From NCBI GenBank assembly GCA_017502065.1, contig JAFVVU010000191.1, forward strand, positions 1-5,621: 5,621 nt of DNA, given 5' to 3'. This stretch comes from Clostridia bacterium (GTDB taxonomy: Bacteria; Bacillota; Clostridia; RUG12999). The position numbers were made by a program, and so were the translations under genes. Positions within the stretch are counted from its first letter, which is position 1, and each line of letters opens with the position of its first letter. Of this stretch, positions 1 to 5,621 are shown piece by piece. The notes beneath the pieces are model-generated. The model saw only the letters and a list, made by a program, of their open reading frames with translations, made no database searches and was not told the origin of the DNA.

Positions 1-347
1 GTAGAACAGATTATCGAAATACTGCCTGATAGGTTTAATGTGTCAATTCCTAAATATATTATTATGCCAAATCACATTCATTTGATTATAGAAATTTGTA
101 ATACGAAAAACGGGCGATTCGTGAATCGCCCCTACAACACCATCGTTCTGTTATTGATAAAATTGTAGGATTTCTGAAAATGAATGTGTCAAAGAAAATC
201 CATAATACATACTCTGATAAAATATGGCAAAGGTCATATCATGACCACATAATTCGTGGCAAAGAAGATTACCAGAAAATCTGGCAGTACATTGACACTA
301 ACCATCTCAAATGGGAACAGGACAAATTTTACATAAAAGAATTGTGA
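1..347 (+). pseudogene. REP-associated tyrosine transposase (RAYT, IS200-like), 5' truncated by window, frameshifted
   Basis: This is the C-terminal part of a single-strand DNA transposase of the HUH (Y1) family. Reading frame 1 (1-168) carries the motif MPNHIHLIIE, whose His-x-His pair at codons 73-75 and 79-81 would bind the catalytic metal; it then stops at TAG 166-168. The rest of the protein is in another frame (open from 102, ending at TGA 345-347) and reads KIVGFLKMNVSKKIH, then KIWQRSYHDHIIR and YQKIWQYIDTN. These are the usual RAYT tail blocks; the Tyr of the YIDTN block (codon 288-290) is the likely nucleophile. The usual NP of that block is NH here. The two halves join by a -1 shift somewhere between about 102 and 144, so the gene is either broken by a one-base loss or, less likely, read by frameshifting. 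The N-terminus lies outside the window. Family assignment is firm; pseudogene status is inferred. Confidence 0.8.
111..135 (-). repeat. REP-like palindrome with 5' GTAG, inside the transposase gene
   Basis: On the minus strand this element reads GTAG and then a perfect 9-bp inverted repeat (GGGCGATTC / GAATCGCCC, positions 112-120 and 123-131) with a two-base loop; if the innermost pair opens, the loop is four bases. GTAG directly 5' of a GC-rich hairpin is the signature recognised by RAYT transposases on bacterial REP sequences. That the element sits inside a RAYT gene supports this reading. On the plus strand it is open in two frames: as NGRFVNRPYN in the frame of the HUH motif and as RAIRESPL in the frame of the C-terminal half. 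Only one copy lies in the window, so its repeated nature in the genome is inferred. Confidence 0.7.
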
Positions 348-363
348 TAAAACAGCACCGAAC

Positions 364-469
364 GTGCAGGATGCAAAAATATTTAGGTTTACTTTTTCAC
401 ATAGAATTTTGTATAAATACGATGAACTCCGCAATTTGCGGAGTTCTTTTTTATTAAAGCATCCTGCAC
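364..469. repeat. Perfect 11-bp inverted repeat enclosing a terminator hairpin
   Basis: GTGCAGGATGC at 364-374 is the exact reverse complement of GCATCCTGCAC at 459-469, with 84 bases between them. The match does not extend in either direction, and I see no short direct repeat flanking the pair. The enclosed DNA is AT-rich and contains a hairpin-plus-T-tract terminator at 424-452. The pair could be the ends of a 106-bp non-autonomous element, or an outer stem formed in RNA around the terminator. The repeat itself is certain; its role is unknown. Confidence 0.6.
424..452 (+). terminator. Rho-independent terminator downstream of the transposase gene
   Basis: A perfect 10-bp stem (GAACTCCGCA at 424-433 and TGCGGAGTTC at 437-446) with a three-base loop is followed at once by six T residues (447-452) on the plus strand. 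It lies 77 bases after the transposase stop and is oriented to end rightward transcription before it runs into pckG. On the minus strand there is no T-tract after the stem, only ATCG, so it should work in one direction only. Confidence 0.85.
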
Positions 470-494
470 TATTTCCCCCAATCCTTAAAATGAG

Positions 495-523
495 AAAAGC
501 AGGAACCGAAGTTCCTGCTTTTT
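495..523 (-). terminator. Terminator of pckG, UUCG-capped and probably bidirectional
   Basis: A perfect 12-bp stem (495-506 with 511-522) has a four-base loop. In the minus-strand transcript the loop is UUCG closed by a C-G pair, one of the most stable RNA tetraloops. The stem ends in UUUU followed by CUC and more U residues, and begins 11 bases past the pckG stop. In the plus direction the stem ends in five T residues, so it can also stop rightward transcription that escapes the terminator at 424-452. Confidence 0.85.
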
Positions 524-533
524 AATATTTAAA

Positions 534-2309
534 TTATGCGTTGATTCTTTCTTCAAGAGCTTTAAGCTCATCAGAAATTTCTTTCGGAAGTCTATCGCCG
601 AACTGTGCGAAGAATTCTTTCTGGTTTTCAATATCTTCTGTCCAGTATTCTTTCTTAACGCTGAGGAGTTCGTCCATAACTTCGTCTGTGATGTCAAGAC
701 CTTCTGTGTTGAGGTCTTCTTTAAACGGAACGTAACCAATTGCTGTTTCTTTAGCGTCAACCTTGCCGTCGCATCTGTCAAGAATCCAGTTGAGAACACG
801 CATATTGTCGCCAAATCCCGGCCAGAGGAATTCGCCTTCGTCGCCACGACGGAACCAGTTAACGTGGAAGATTTTCGGAGCTTTGTCAGCATCCATTTTC
901 TTACCCATTTCAAACCAGTGTCCGAAATAGTCAGCCATGTTGTAACCAACGAACGGTTTCATAGCCATCGGGTCACGTCTTACAACACCAACTGCACCTG
1001 CAGCAGCTGCAGTTGTTTCAGATGCCATTGTAGCACCAACGAATACACCGTGTTCCCAATCTCTTGCCTGGTATACGAGCGGAGCAGTTTTAGCACGTCT
1101 GCCGCCGAATACGATTGCGGAAATCGGCACACCCTGCGGATTTTCAAATTCCGGAGAAATGCACGGGCAATTGATTGCCGGAGCTGTAAATCTTGAGTTA
1201 GGATGAGCAAGCTTGCCGCCCTGCGCAACAAAATCTTTACCGTTAACAAGCTTTCCTGTCCATTCAGTAGCATCAGCCGGAGGATTCTTGTCAAGACCTT
1301 CCCACCAAACTGTTTTGTCTTCGTTGTTTATAGCAACGTTAGTGAAAATTGTATTTTTCTTTGTAGCTTCAAGAGCATTGAAGTTTGTTTTTTCGCTTGT
1401 TCCCGGAGCAACACCGAAGAAACCTGCTTCAGGGTTGATTGCATAAAGTCTGCCGTCTTTCGGGTTAATGCGGAGCCATGCAATATCGTCACCAACTGTC
1501 CAAACTTTGTATCCTTTAAGGATTTCCGGCGGAATAAGCATTGCAAGGTTTGTTTTACCGCAAGCACTCGGGAATGCAGCACAGATGTATTTAACTTCGC
1601 CCTGCGGATTTTCAAGACCGAGGATAAGCATATGTTCAGCCATCCAGCCTTCGTTTTTGCCGAGGTAAGAAGCGATACGGAGTGCAAAACATTTTTTGCC
1701 GAGAAGTACGTTACCGCCGTAAGCGGAGTTAATTGACCAGATTGCATTGTCTTCAGGGAAGTGAACAATGTATCTTTCGTCAGGATTTACATCTTTTTTA
1801 GAGTGGAGACATTTAACGAAATCTCCGTCTTCGCCAAGAGCTTCAAGAACGGGAGTTCCGATTCTTGTCATAATAGCCATGTTAAGTACAACGTAGATAC
1901 TGTCAGTAAGCTCAATACCGATTTTTGAGAACGGTGAGCCAACAGGACCCATTGAATACGGGATGATGTACATTGTTCTGCCGTCCATTGAACCGTCATA
2001 CAAAGCTTTGAGTTTTGCATACATTTCGGCAGGTGCCATCCAGTTGTTGTTCGGGCCTGCATCTTCCTTCTTTGTTGTACAGATGAATGTTCTGTCTTCA
2101 ACACGAGCAACGTCGTTTTCTGCTGTTCTGTGGTAGTAGCATCCCGGGAGTTTTTCCTGATTAAGTTTAATCATTTCTCCGGTTGAAACAGCTTCAGCGC
2201 GGAGTGCTTCAAGCTGCTCTTCGCTTCCGTCAATCCAAACAATATTGCTTGGTTTAACGAGGGCTTTCATTTCTTCAAGCCATGTCAATACTTTTTTGTT
2301 GTTTGTCAT
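534..2309 (-). CDS. pckG: Phosphoenolpyruvate carboxykinase (GTP)
   Basis: This 591-residue cytosolic enzyme interconverts oxaloacetate + GTP with PEP + GDP + CO2. Length and motifs fit the GTP-dependent family, not the shorter ATP-dependent one. The P-loop is FPSACGKTNLAM (246-257), in which Cys250 matches the reactive cysteine of GTP-type enzymes. YGGNVLLGKK (197-206) and AEHMLIL (224-230) supply the Lys and His metal ligands, and VGDDIAW (272-278) the Asp. ETTAAAAGAVG (431-441) corresponds to the mobile active-site lid, and WFRRG to the C-terminal part of the nucleotide site. No key residue is missing. The ATG has AGGAG 7 bases upstream (2317-2321). The gene begins 42 bases after rsmA and ends just before its own terminator. 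In fermentative anaerobes this enzyme can run towards CO2 fixation into oxaloacetate as well as gluconeogenesis; which direction applies here cannot be read from sequence. The symbol pckA is used by some annotators. Confidence 0.97.
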   Translation of the reverse strand: MTNNKKVLTWLEEMKALVKPSNIVWIDGSEEQLEALRAEAVSTGEMIKLNQEKLPGCYYHRTAENDVARVEDRTFICTTKKEDAGPNNNWMAPAEMYAKLKALYDGSMDGRTMYIIPYSMGPVGSPFSKIGIELTDSIYVVLNMAIMTRIGTPVLEALGEDGDFVKCLHSKKDVNPDERYIVHFPEDNAIWSINSAYGGNVLLGKKCFALRIASYLGKNEGWMAEHMLILGLENPQGEVKYICAAFPSACGKTNLAMLIPPEILKGYKVWTVGDDIAWLRINPKDGRLYAINPEAGFFGVAPGTSEKTNFNALEATKKNTIFTNVAINNEDKTVWWEGLDKNPPADATEWTGKLVNGKDFVAQGGKLAHPNSRFTAPAINCPCISPEFENPQGVPISAIVFGGRRAKTAPLVYQARDWEHGVFVGATMASETTAAAAGAVGVVRRDPMAMKPFVGYNMADYFGHWFEMGKKMDADKAPKIFHVNWFRRGDEGEFLWPGFGDNMRVLNWILDRCDGKVDAKETAIGYVPFKEDLNTEGLDITDEVMDELLSVKKEYWTEDIENQKEFFAQFGDRLPKEISDELKALEERINA

Positions 2310-2316
2310 TACTATT

Positions 2317-2324
2317 CTCCTCTC
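2317..2324 (-). promoter_or_regulatory. Ribosome binding site of pckG
   Basis: GAGAGGAG on the minus strand, with the AGGAG core 7 bases before the ATG at 2307-2309. It is the strongest Shine-Dalgarno sequence in the window and fits a highly expressed metabolic enzyme. Confidence 0.85.
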
Positions 2325-2330
2325 AACAGC

Positions 2331-2345
2331 GGCGGATTAGCCGCC
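2331..2345 (-). other. Small GC-rich hairpin in the rsmA-pckG gap
   Basis: GGCGG and CCGCC flank a five-base loop, 6 bases past the rsmA stop and 6 bases before the pckG Shine-Dalgarno sequence. No T-tract follows on the minus strand, so it is not a normal terminator. It could protect or punctuate an mRNA end, or be chance; a 5-bp stem is weak evidence. Confidence 0.35.
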
Positions 2346-2351
2346 ATGATT

Positions 2352-3218
2352 TTATTTACTTTTTTTATATAAAATATCGGACAGAGCACAAAACTGTGCC
2401 GGCGATATTTTTTCTGCTCTTATGTTTTCGTCAAGCCCGATTTCAGAAAGCGCTGCTGCCGCATCTGCTTTTGAAATTCCACCGGACGAAACACTGTTTA
2501 TAAAGGTTTTTCTTCTTTGTGCAAACCCTGCTTTTACAAGCTTAAAGAAGAACTTTTCATCTTCGGGTGTAAACGGAGGGTTTTCACGGATATTAAGTTT
2601 TATAACTGCCGAATGTACCTTTGGCGGCGGGCAAAAATCATCGGGACGGACATTTACAATTATTTCAGGCTCTGCATAATATCCCACTGCAATTGAAACC
2701 GCCGAATAATCCTTTGACCCCTCATCTGCTGCAAGACGGTATGCAACCTCTTTCTGCACCATTACTGTAATGGACTCAAAAAGCTCGCGGTGTTCAAGCA
2801 GCTTCATAATAATCGGTGTGGTAATATAATACGGCAGGTTTGCCACCACTTTCGCTTTGCCCGATTTGAAATGCTCATTATAAAGCTCGTTTATATCAAG
2901 CTTTAATATGTCGCCGTGGATTATACTTACATTGTCATAATCTTCAAGGGTGTAGTCAAGTACGGGAAGAAGTTTTGTATCAATTTCAACCGCCACAACC
3001 TTGCGCGCCCTTTCGGCAAGTGCCATTGTAAGCGTGCCTATTCCCGGCCCGATTTCAAGAACATTAGTGTCCTTTGTAACGCCGCTTCCGGAAACGGTAT
3101 CCTCAATAACGCCGCTGTTTATAAGAAAGTTCTGTCCAAGCGATTTTGAAAAATGCTTGCCGAACATTCCCATAACGGCGCGTATTTCTTTTATATCGGT
3201 TAAATTATGCTTACTCAT
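2352..3218 (-). CDS. rsmA: 16S rRNA (adenine1518-N6/adenine1519-N6)-dimethyltransferase
   Basis: RsmA (KsgA) transfers four methyl groups from S-adenosylmethionine to two adjacent adenines in the 3' terminal hairpin of 16S rRNA and serves as a late checkpoint in 30S assembly. The 288-residue length is normal. Visible family signatures in order: SLGQNFL (26-32) at the N-terminus; SAM-binding motif I VLEIGPGIGTLT (53-64); VVAVEID (74-80), whose acidic residue binds the SAM ribose; HGDILK (101-106); catalytic motif IV NLPYYITTPI (128-137), whose Asn-Leu-Pro-Tyr holds the target adenine; PPPKVHSAVI (197-206); and FAQRRKTFIN (232-241) at the start of the C-terminal domain. The ATG overlaps the last 8 bases of parC, with a weak GG-rich site before it, so translation is probably coupled. 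Loss of this enzyme is known to give kasugamycin resistance in other bacteria. Confidence 0.97.
   Translation of the reverse strand: MSKHNLTDIKEIRAVMGMFGKHFSKSLGQNFLINSGVIEDTVSGSGVTKDTNVLEIGPGIGTLTMALAERARKVVAVEIDTKLLPVLDYTLEDYDNVSIIHGDILKLDINELYNEHFKSGKAKVVANLPYYITTPIIMKLLEHRELFESITVMVQKEVAYRLAADEGSKDYSAVSIAVGYYAEPEIIVNVRPDDFCPPPKVHSAVIKLNIRENPPFTPEDEKFFFKLVKAGFAQRRKTFINSVSSGGISKADAAAALSEIGLDENIRAEKISPAQFCALSDILYKKSK
2364..2391 (-). promoter_or_regulatory. Possible weak internal promoter for pckG
   Basis: On the minus strand TTGTGC (2386-2391) and TATAAA (2364-2369) are 16 bases apart, inside the last codons of rsmA and about 55 bases before the pckG start codon. The -10 box matches the sigma-A consensus at five of six positions and the -35 box at only three. 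It would let pckG be expressed apart from the topoisomerase genes, but AT-rich sequence gives such matches by chance. Confidence 0.25.
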
Positions 3219-5391
3219 CGAACAGCCCTACCTGTACAAACGGTTTATCCACATCTTTGAGCGACATTCCGGAAGCCGGAATTCTGTTTGAAGAATACGG
3301 TTTAAAATCTTCAAGACCGCTATTTTCAGCAAGCTCCATTTTTTCAAGGAACTTATCGCGTTTTGATAAGTAAACCTGAATACCTTGCGTATCACGTTTG
3401 GATTTCGGTGTGATAAGTGCGGTATTTATGATAAGGCATCTGCCGCCCTTACTGTTTATGGAAATAAGCGTATCTTCAGGAATCCAGAGTATACTCCTCA
3501 CAGGACTTTTAACCGAATATGCCGCAATAAGCTTACGGCGGTTGGTTTTGGTTGCATAGCCTTCCATTTCAACCTTGGCAATTTTGCCGTTTTCAAATGC
3601 AAACAGCATATAGCCTTTGTAGTCTGTTGTTGCAACCATATGGATGATTTTTTCATCCTTTTCCATTCCCAGCATATTGGGCAGATATTCGCCCATCACG
3701 CTTGCTTTACATTCGGGAATGTCGTATATATGAGTTTTATAAACCTCACCCTTATCGGTAAACAGAAGAAGATCCTCTTTGTTACCAACCTCAAAATCGC
3801 AAATAATTTCGTCATCCTGTTTCAGCTTCTGCTCGGATGCCATACGAAGTGAGTTAAGTGTGATTTTTTTGATATAGTTCTCTCTTGTCATGAACATATG
3901 AACACGGTAATCAGGAATCATTTCGTCCTGAGTTACGGTTTTTATATCACCTTTTGTGACAAGAGTTGTTTTTCTTTCGCTGCCGTGTTTTTTGATAATC
4001 GCTTCAAGCTCTGTGCAGATTACCTTATTCACACGTCTGTCGCTTTCAAGAGTTGCGGTCATGTCCGCAATTGCTTCTTTAAGCTTTTCAATTTCCGCAA
4101 TTCCTTTAAGAATATAATCTTTATTAAGATTACGGAGTTTGATTTCCGCAACGTATTCCGCCTGAATTTTATCAATCCCGAATCCGTTCATAAGGTTTGG
4201 AACAACCTCGGCATCAACTTCGGTTTCACGAATGATTTTGATTGCTTTATCAATATCAAGAAGAATACATTTAAGACCTTCAAGAAGATGAAGTCTTGCG
4301 GACTTTTCATTAATTTCAAACGAAAGACCGCGTTTGATACAGTCGCGTCTGAAAGCGCACCATTTTTCGATAATTTCGCCAACACCCATAACCTGCGGCG
4401 ATGTGCCGATAAGGATGTTGAAGTTACACGGAAAATTATCCTGAAGAGGAGTGGATTTGAAAAGCTTAGCCATAAGCTGCTCAACATCGGTACTTCTCTT
4501 TATATCAATGGTGATTTTAAGACCTACCTTATCCGTTTCGTCACGAACGTCGGAAATTTCTTTTGCTTTTCCGGCTTTTATAAGGTCAATAATCTTTTCA
4601 ATTATTGCTTCGGATGTTGTGGTATACGGAATTTCGTATATATCAATACAGGAATTTGCTTTGTCGTACTTATATTTTGCACGCACCGCAAAGCTTCCCC
4701 GACCTGCTTTTAAAATGCCGTCCATTTCTTCTTTATCGTAAACAATTTCGCCGCCGGTTGAAAAATCGGGCGCAATTATATGTTCAAAAATGTCGCATTT
4801 CGGGTCTTTAAGATATGCAATTGTAGCACGGCATACCTCGGCTAAATTGAAGCTGCAGATGTTACTTGCCATACCAACGGCAATACCCTGATTGGGGTTT
4901 ACAAGCACGTTGGGGAACGTTGTGGGAAGAAGCATCGGCTCTTTCAGCGTACCGTCGTAGTTATCCATAAACGGAACAACATCTTTATTTATATCTTTAA
5001 AAATTTCCTGTGCAAATGAGTCAAGCTTTACCTCGGTGTAACGGGAAGCGGCATATGCCATATCCCTTGAATACTGTTTACCGAAGTTACCCTTGGAATC
5101 AACAAACGGATGAAGCAGCGCTTCGTTACCCGTTGTAAGACGCACCATTGTTTCATAAATAGCGGCGTCACCATGGGGGTTGTATTTCATTGTCTGACCG
5201 ACAACGTTTGCCGATTTTGTACGGTTACCCGACAAAAGCCCCATTTTATACATAGTAAAAAGAAGCTTTCTGTGCGAGGGTTTGAAACCGTCAATTTCGG
5301 GAATTGCACGGGAAATAATTACGCTCATTGCATACGGCATATAGTTTTTTTCCAGCGTATCGCAAATCAGCTCGTCTGTTATGTTTGCCAA
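3211..5391 (-). CDS. parC: Type IIA DNA topoisomerase subunit A (topoisomerase IV / GyrA-like paralogue)
   Basis: This is the DNA cleavage and rejoining subunit of a gyrase/topoisomerase IV enzyme, about 726 residues from the chosen TTG. MPYAMSVIISRAIPE and FKPSHRK open the winged-helix domain. PHGDAAIYE (72-80) is the quinolone-determining loop, and the active Tyr lies in AASRYTE (residue 118, codon 5038-5040). NQGIAVGMASN holds the Ile that wedges into DNA. Coiled-coil tower and C-gate follow to about residue 480. The C-terminal domain (from about 490) shows beta-pinwheel-like strands such as LLLFTDKGEVYK and GYMLFAFENGKIAKV, but no GyrA-box (QRRGGKG), and the protein is about 100 residues shorter than usual GyrA. 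These points favour topoisomerase IV-like relaxation or decatenation over supercoiling; that is inference. The start is TTG 5389-5391, 10 bases from AGGAG; the upstream GTG at 5398-5400 is only one base from it. It lies directly behind parE and overlaps rsmA. Confidence 0.93.
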   Translation of the reverse strand: MANITDELICDTLEKNYMPYAMSVIISRAIPEIDGFKPSHRKLLFTMYKMGLLSGNRTKSANVVGQTMKYNPHGDAAIYETMVRLTTGNEALLHPFVDSKGNFGKQYSRDMAYAASRYTEVKLDSFAQEIFKDINKDVVPFMDNYDGTLKEPMLLPTTFPNVLVNPNQGIAVGMASNICSFNLAEVCRATIAYLKDPKCDIFEHIIAPDFSTGGEIVYDKEEMDGILKAGRGSFAVRAKYKYDKANSCIDIYEIPYTTTSEAIIEKIIDLIKAGKAKEISDVRDETDKVGLKITIDIKRSTDVEQLMAKLFKSTPLQDNFPCNFNILIGTSPQVMGVGEIIEKWCAFRRDCIKRGLSFEINEKSARLHLLEGLKCILLDIDKAIKIIRETEVDAEVVPNLMNGFGIDKIQAEYVAEIKLRNLNKDYILKGIAEIEKLKEAIADMTATLESDRRVNKVICTELEAIIKKHGSERKTTLVTKGDIKTVTQDEMIPDYRVHMFMTRENYIKKITLNSLRMASEQKLKQDDEIICDFEVGNKEDLLLFTDKGEVYKTHIYDIPECKASVMGEYLPNMLGMEKDEKIIHMVATTDYKGYMLFAFENGKIAKVEMEGYATKTNRRKLIAAYSVKSPVRSILWIPEDTLISINSKGGRCLIINTALITPKSKRDTQGIQVYLSKRDKFLEKMELAENSGLEDFKPYSSNRIPASGMSLKDVDKPFVQVGLFDE

Positions 5392-5401
5392 AACCCTCAC
5401 T

Positions 5402-5408
5402 CTCCTTT
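5402..5408 (-). promoter_or_regulatory. Ribosome binding site deciding the parC start
   Basis: AAAGGAG on the minus strand overlaps the parE stop codon. It is one base from the GTG at 5398-5400 and ten bases from the TTG at 5389-5391. Only the second distance suits ribosome binding, so the TTG is preferred. The overlap with the parE stop suggests that ribosomes ending parE help to start parC. Confidence 0.65.
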
Positions 5409-5621
5409 ATCCTACGTCTATCATATCTAAATATTTGCCGCCGTTTTCGGCAATATAATCTTTTCTTGCGGCAAGGTTATCACCGAGGAGCACGTCAAAC
5501 ATCATTGCTGTTCTTTCGGCATCATCAGCAGTTACCTGTATAAGTCTGCGTGTTTCGGGATTCATTGTTGTCTGCCACATCATTTCGGGCTCGTTTTCAC
5601 CGAGACCCTTTGAACGCTGAA
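5407..5621 (-). CDS. parE: Type IIA DNA topoisomerase subunit B, C-terminal end (partial)
   Basis: The last 70 codons of a GyrB/ParE-type ATPase subunit, cut by the right edge of the window. QRSKGLGENEPEMMW at the start of the visible part matches the conserved QR-KGLGE-NPE-LW block after the TOPRIM metal-binding domain, followed by TTMNPETRRLIQV and a normal GyrB/ParE C-terminus ending in KYLDMIDVG. ATPase, transducer and TOPRIM core are outside the window. The stop (TAA 5407-5409) is 15 bases before the chosen parC start, so the two subunits are made from one message and presumably form the A2B2 enzyme. Whether it is a true ParE or a second GyrB cannot be decided from this fragment; the name follows its partner. 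Confidence 0.92.
   Translation of the reverse strand, partial: QRSKGLGENEPEMMWQTTMNPETRRLIQVTADDAERTAMMFDVLLGDNLAARKDYIAENGGKYLDMIDVG

Noticed and set aside
388..417. Promoter-like TTTACT and TATAAA boxes, 18 bases apart, on the plus strand
   Set aside because: A transcript from here would begin at about the first base of the terminator hairpin at 424 and be stopped within about 30 bases. No gene follows, and the region is AT-rich enough for chance matches.
234..434. A 66-codon hydrophobic open frame on the minus strand, over the transposase tail and terminator
   Set aside because: It overlaps the RAYT C-terminal blocks and the terminator hairpin; the hydrophobic look comes from AT-rich antisense sequence.
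111..469. Possible CRISPR array or tandem repeat from the palindromes at the left edge
   Set aside because: Each palindrome differs in sequence, none recurs at regular spacing, and they are explained by a REP-like element and terminators.
1203..1736. A 177-codon open frame on the plus strand, antisense to pckG
   Set aside because: It lies opposite conserved PEP carboxykinase motifs, has no plausible ribosome binding site and resembles no known protein.
2310..2351. Riboswitch or attenuator before pckG
   Set aside because: The gap is only 42 bases with one 5-bp hairpin and no T-tract, too little for a ligand-binding domain or an attenuator.
3898..4713. A 271-codon open frame on the plus strand, antisense to parC
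   Set aside because: Its translation is rich in Phe, Asn and Cys with no recognisable motif, and the opposite strand clearly encodes conserved topoisomerase. It is a shadow of codon usage.

Overview
The window looks like chromosomal DNA from a low-to-moderate GC anaerobic Firmicute, probably class Clostridia. The evidence is a type IIA topoisomerase pair of the clostridial style, rsmA directly behind it, a GTP-type PEP carboxykinase, strong AGGAG ribosome binding sites and a probable TTG start. Genus or species cannot be fixed from the sequence alone.

About 95% of the gene content lies on the minus strand and reads from right to left. It starts with the last 70 codons of a GyrB/ParE-type ATPase subunit (5407-5621). 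A complete GyrA/ParC-type breakage-reunion subunit follows (3211-5391), then the 16S rRNA dimethyltransferase RsmA (2352-3218, overlapping parC by 8 bases), then GTP-dependent PEP carboxykinase (534-2309, 42 bases after rsmA). The spacing suggests one parE-parC-rsmA transcription unit. pckG is either its last gene or has its own weak promoter inside the end of rsmA. A hairpin with a UUCG loop just after pckG (495-522) closes the unit. ParE and ParC would form a heterotetramer that resolves DNA topology; RsmA acts in 30S ribosome assembly; PEP carboxykinase links oxaloacetate and PEP. I see no direct functional link among the three activities.

The left edge is accessory DNA on the plus strand. 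Positions 1-347 hold the 3' part of a REP-associated tyrosine transposase (RAYT, IS200-like HUH family), cut by the window edge and interrupted by an apparent -1 frame change. A REP-like palindrome lies inside the transposase gene (111-135): on the minus strand it is GTAG followed by a perfect 9-bp stem. The spacer between the transposase and pckG (348-533) contains a strong plus-strand terminator (424-452) nested inside a perfect 11-bp inverted repeat (364-374 and 459-469), followed by the pckG terminator. The most interesting material is this left 530 bases; the rest is ordinary housekeeping sequence with some points on the topoisomerase worth noting.
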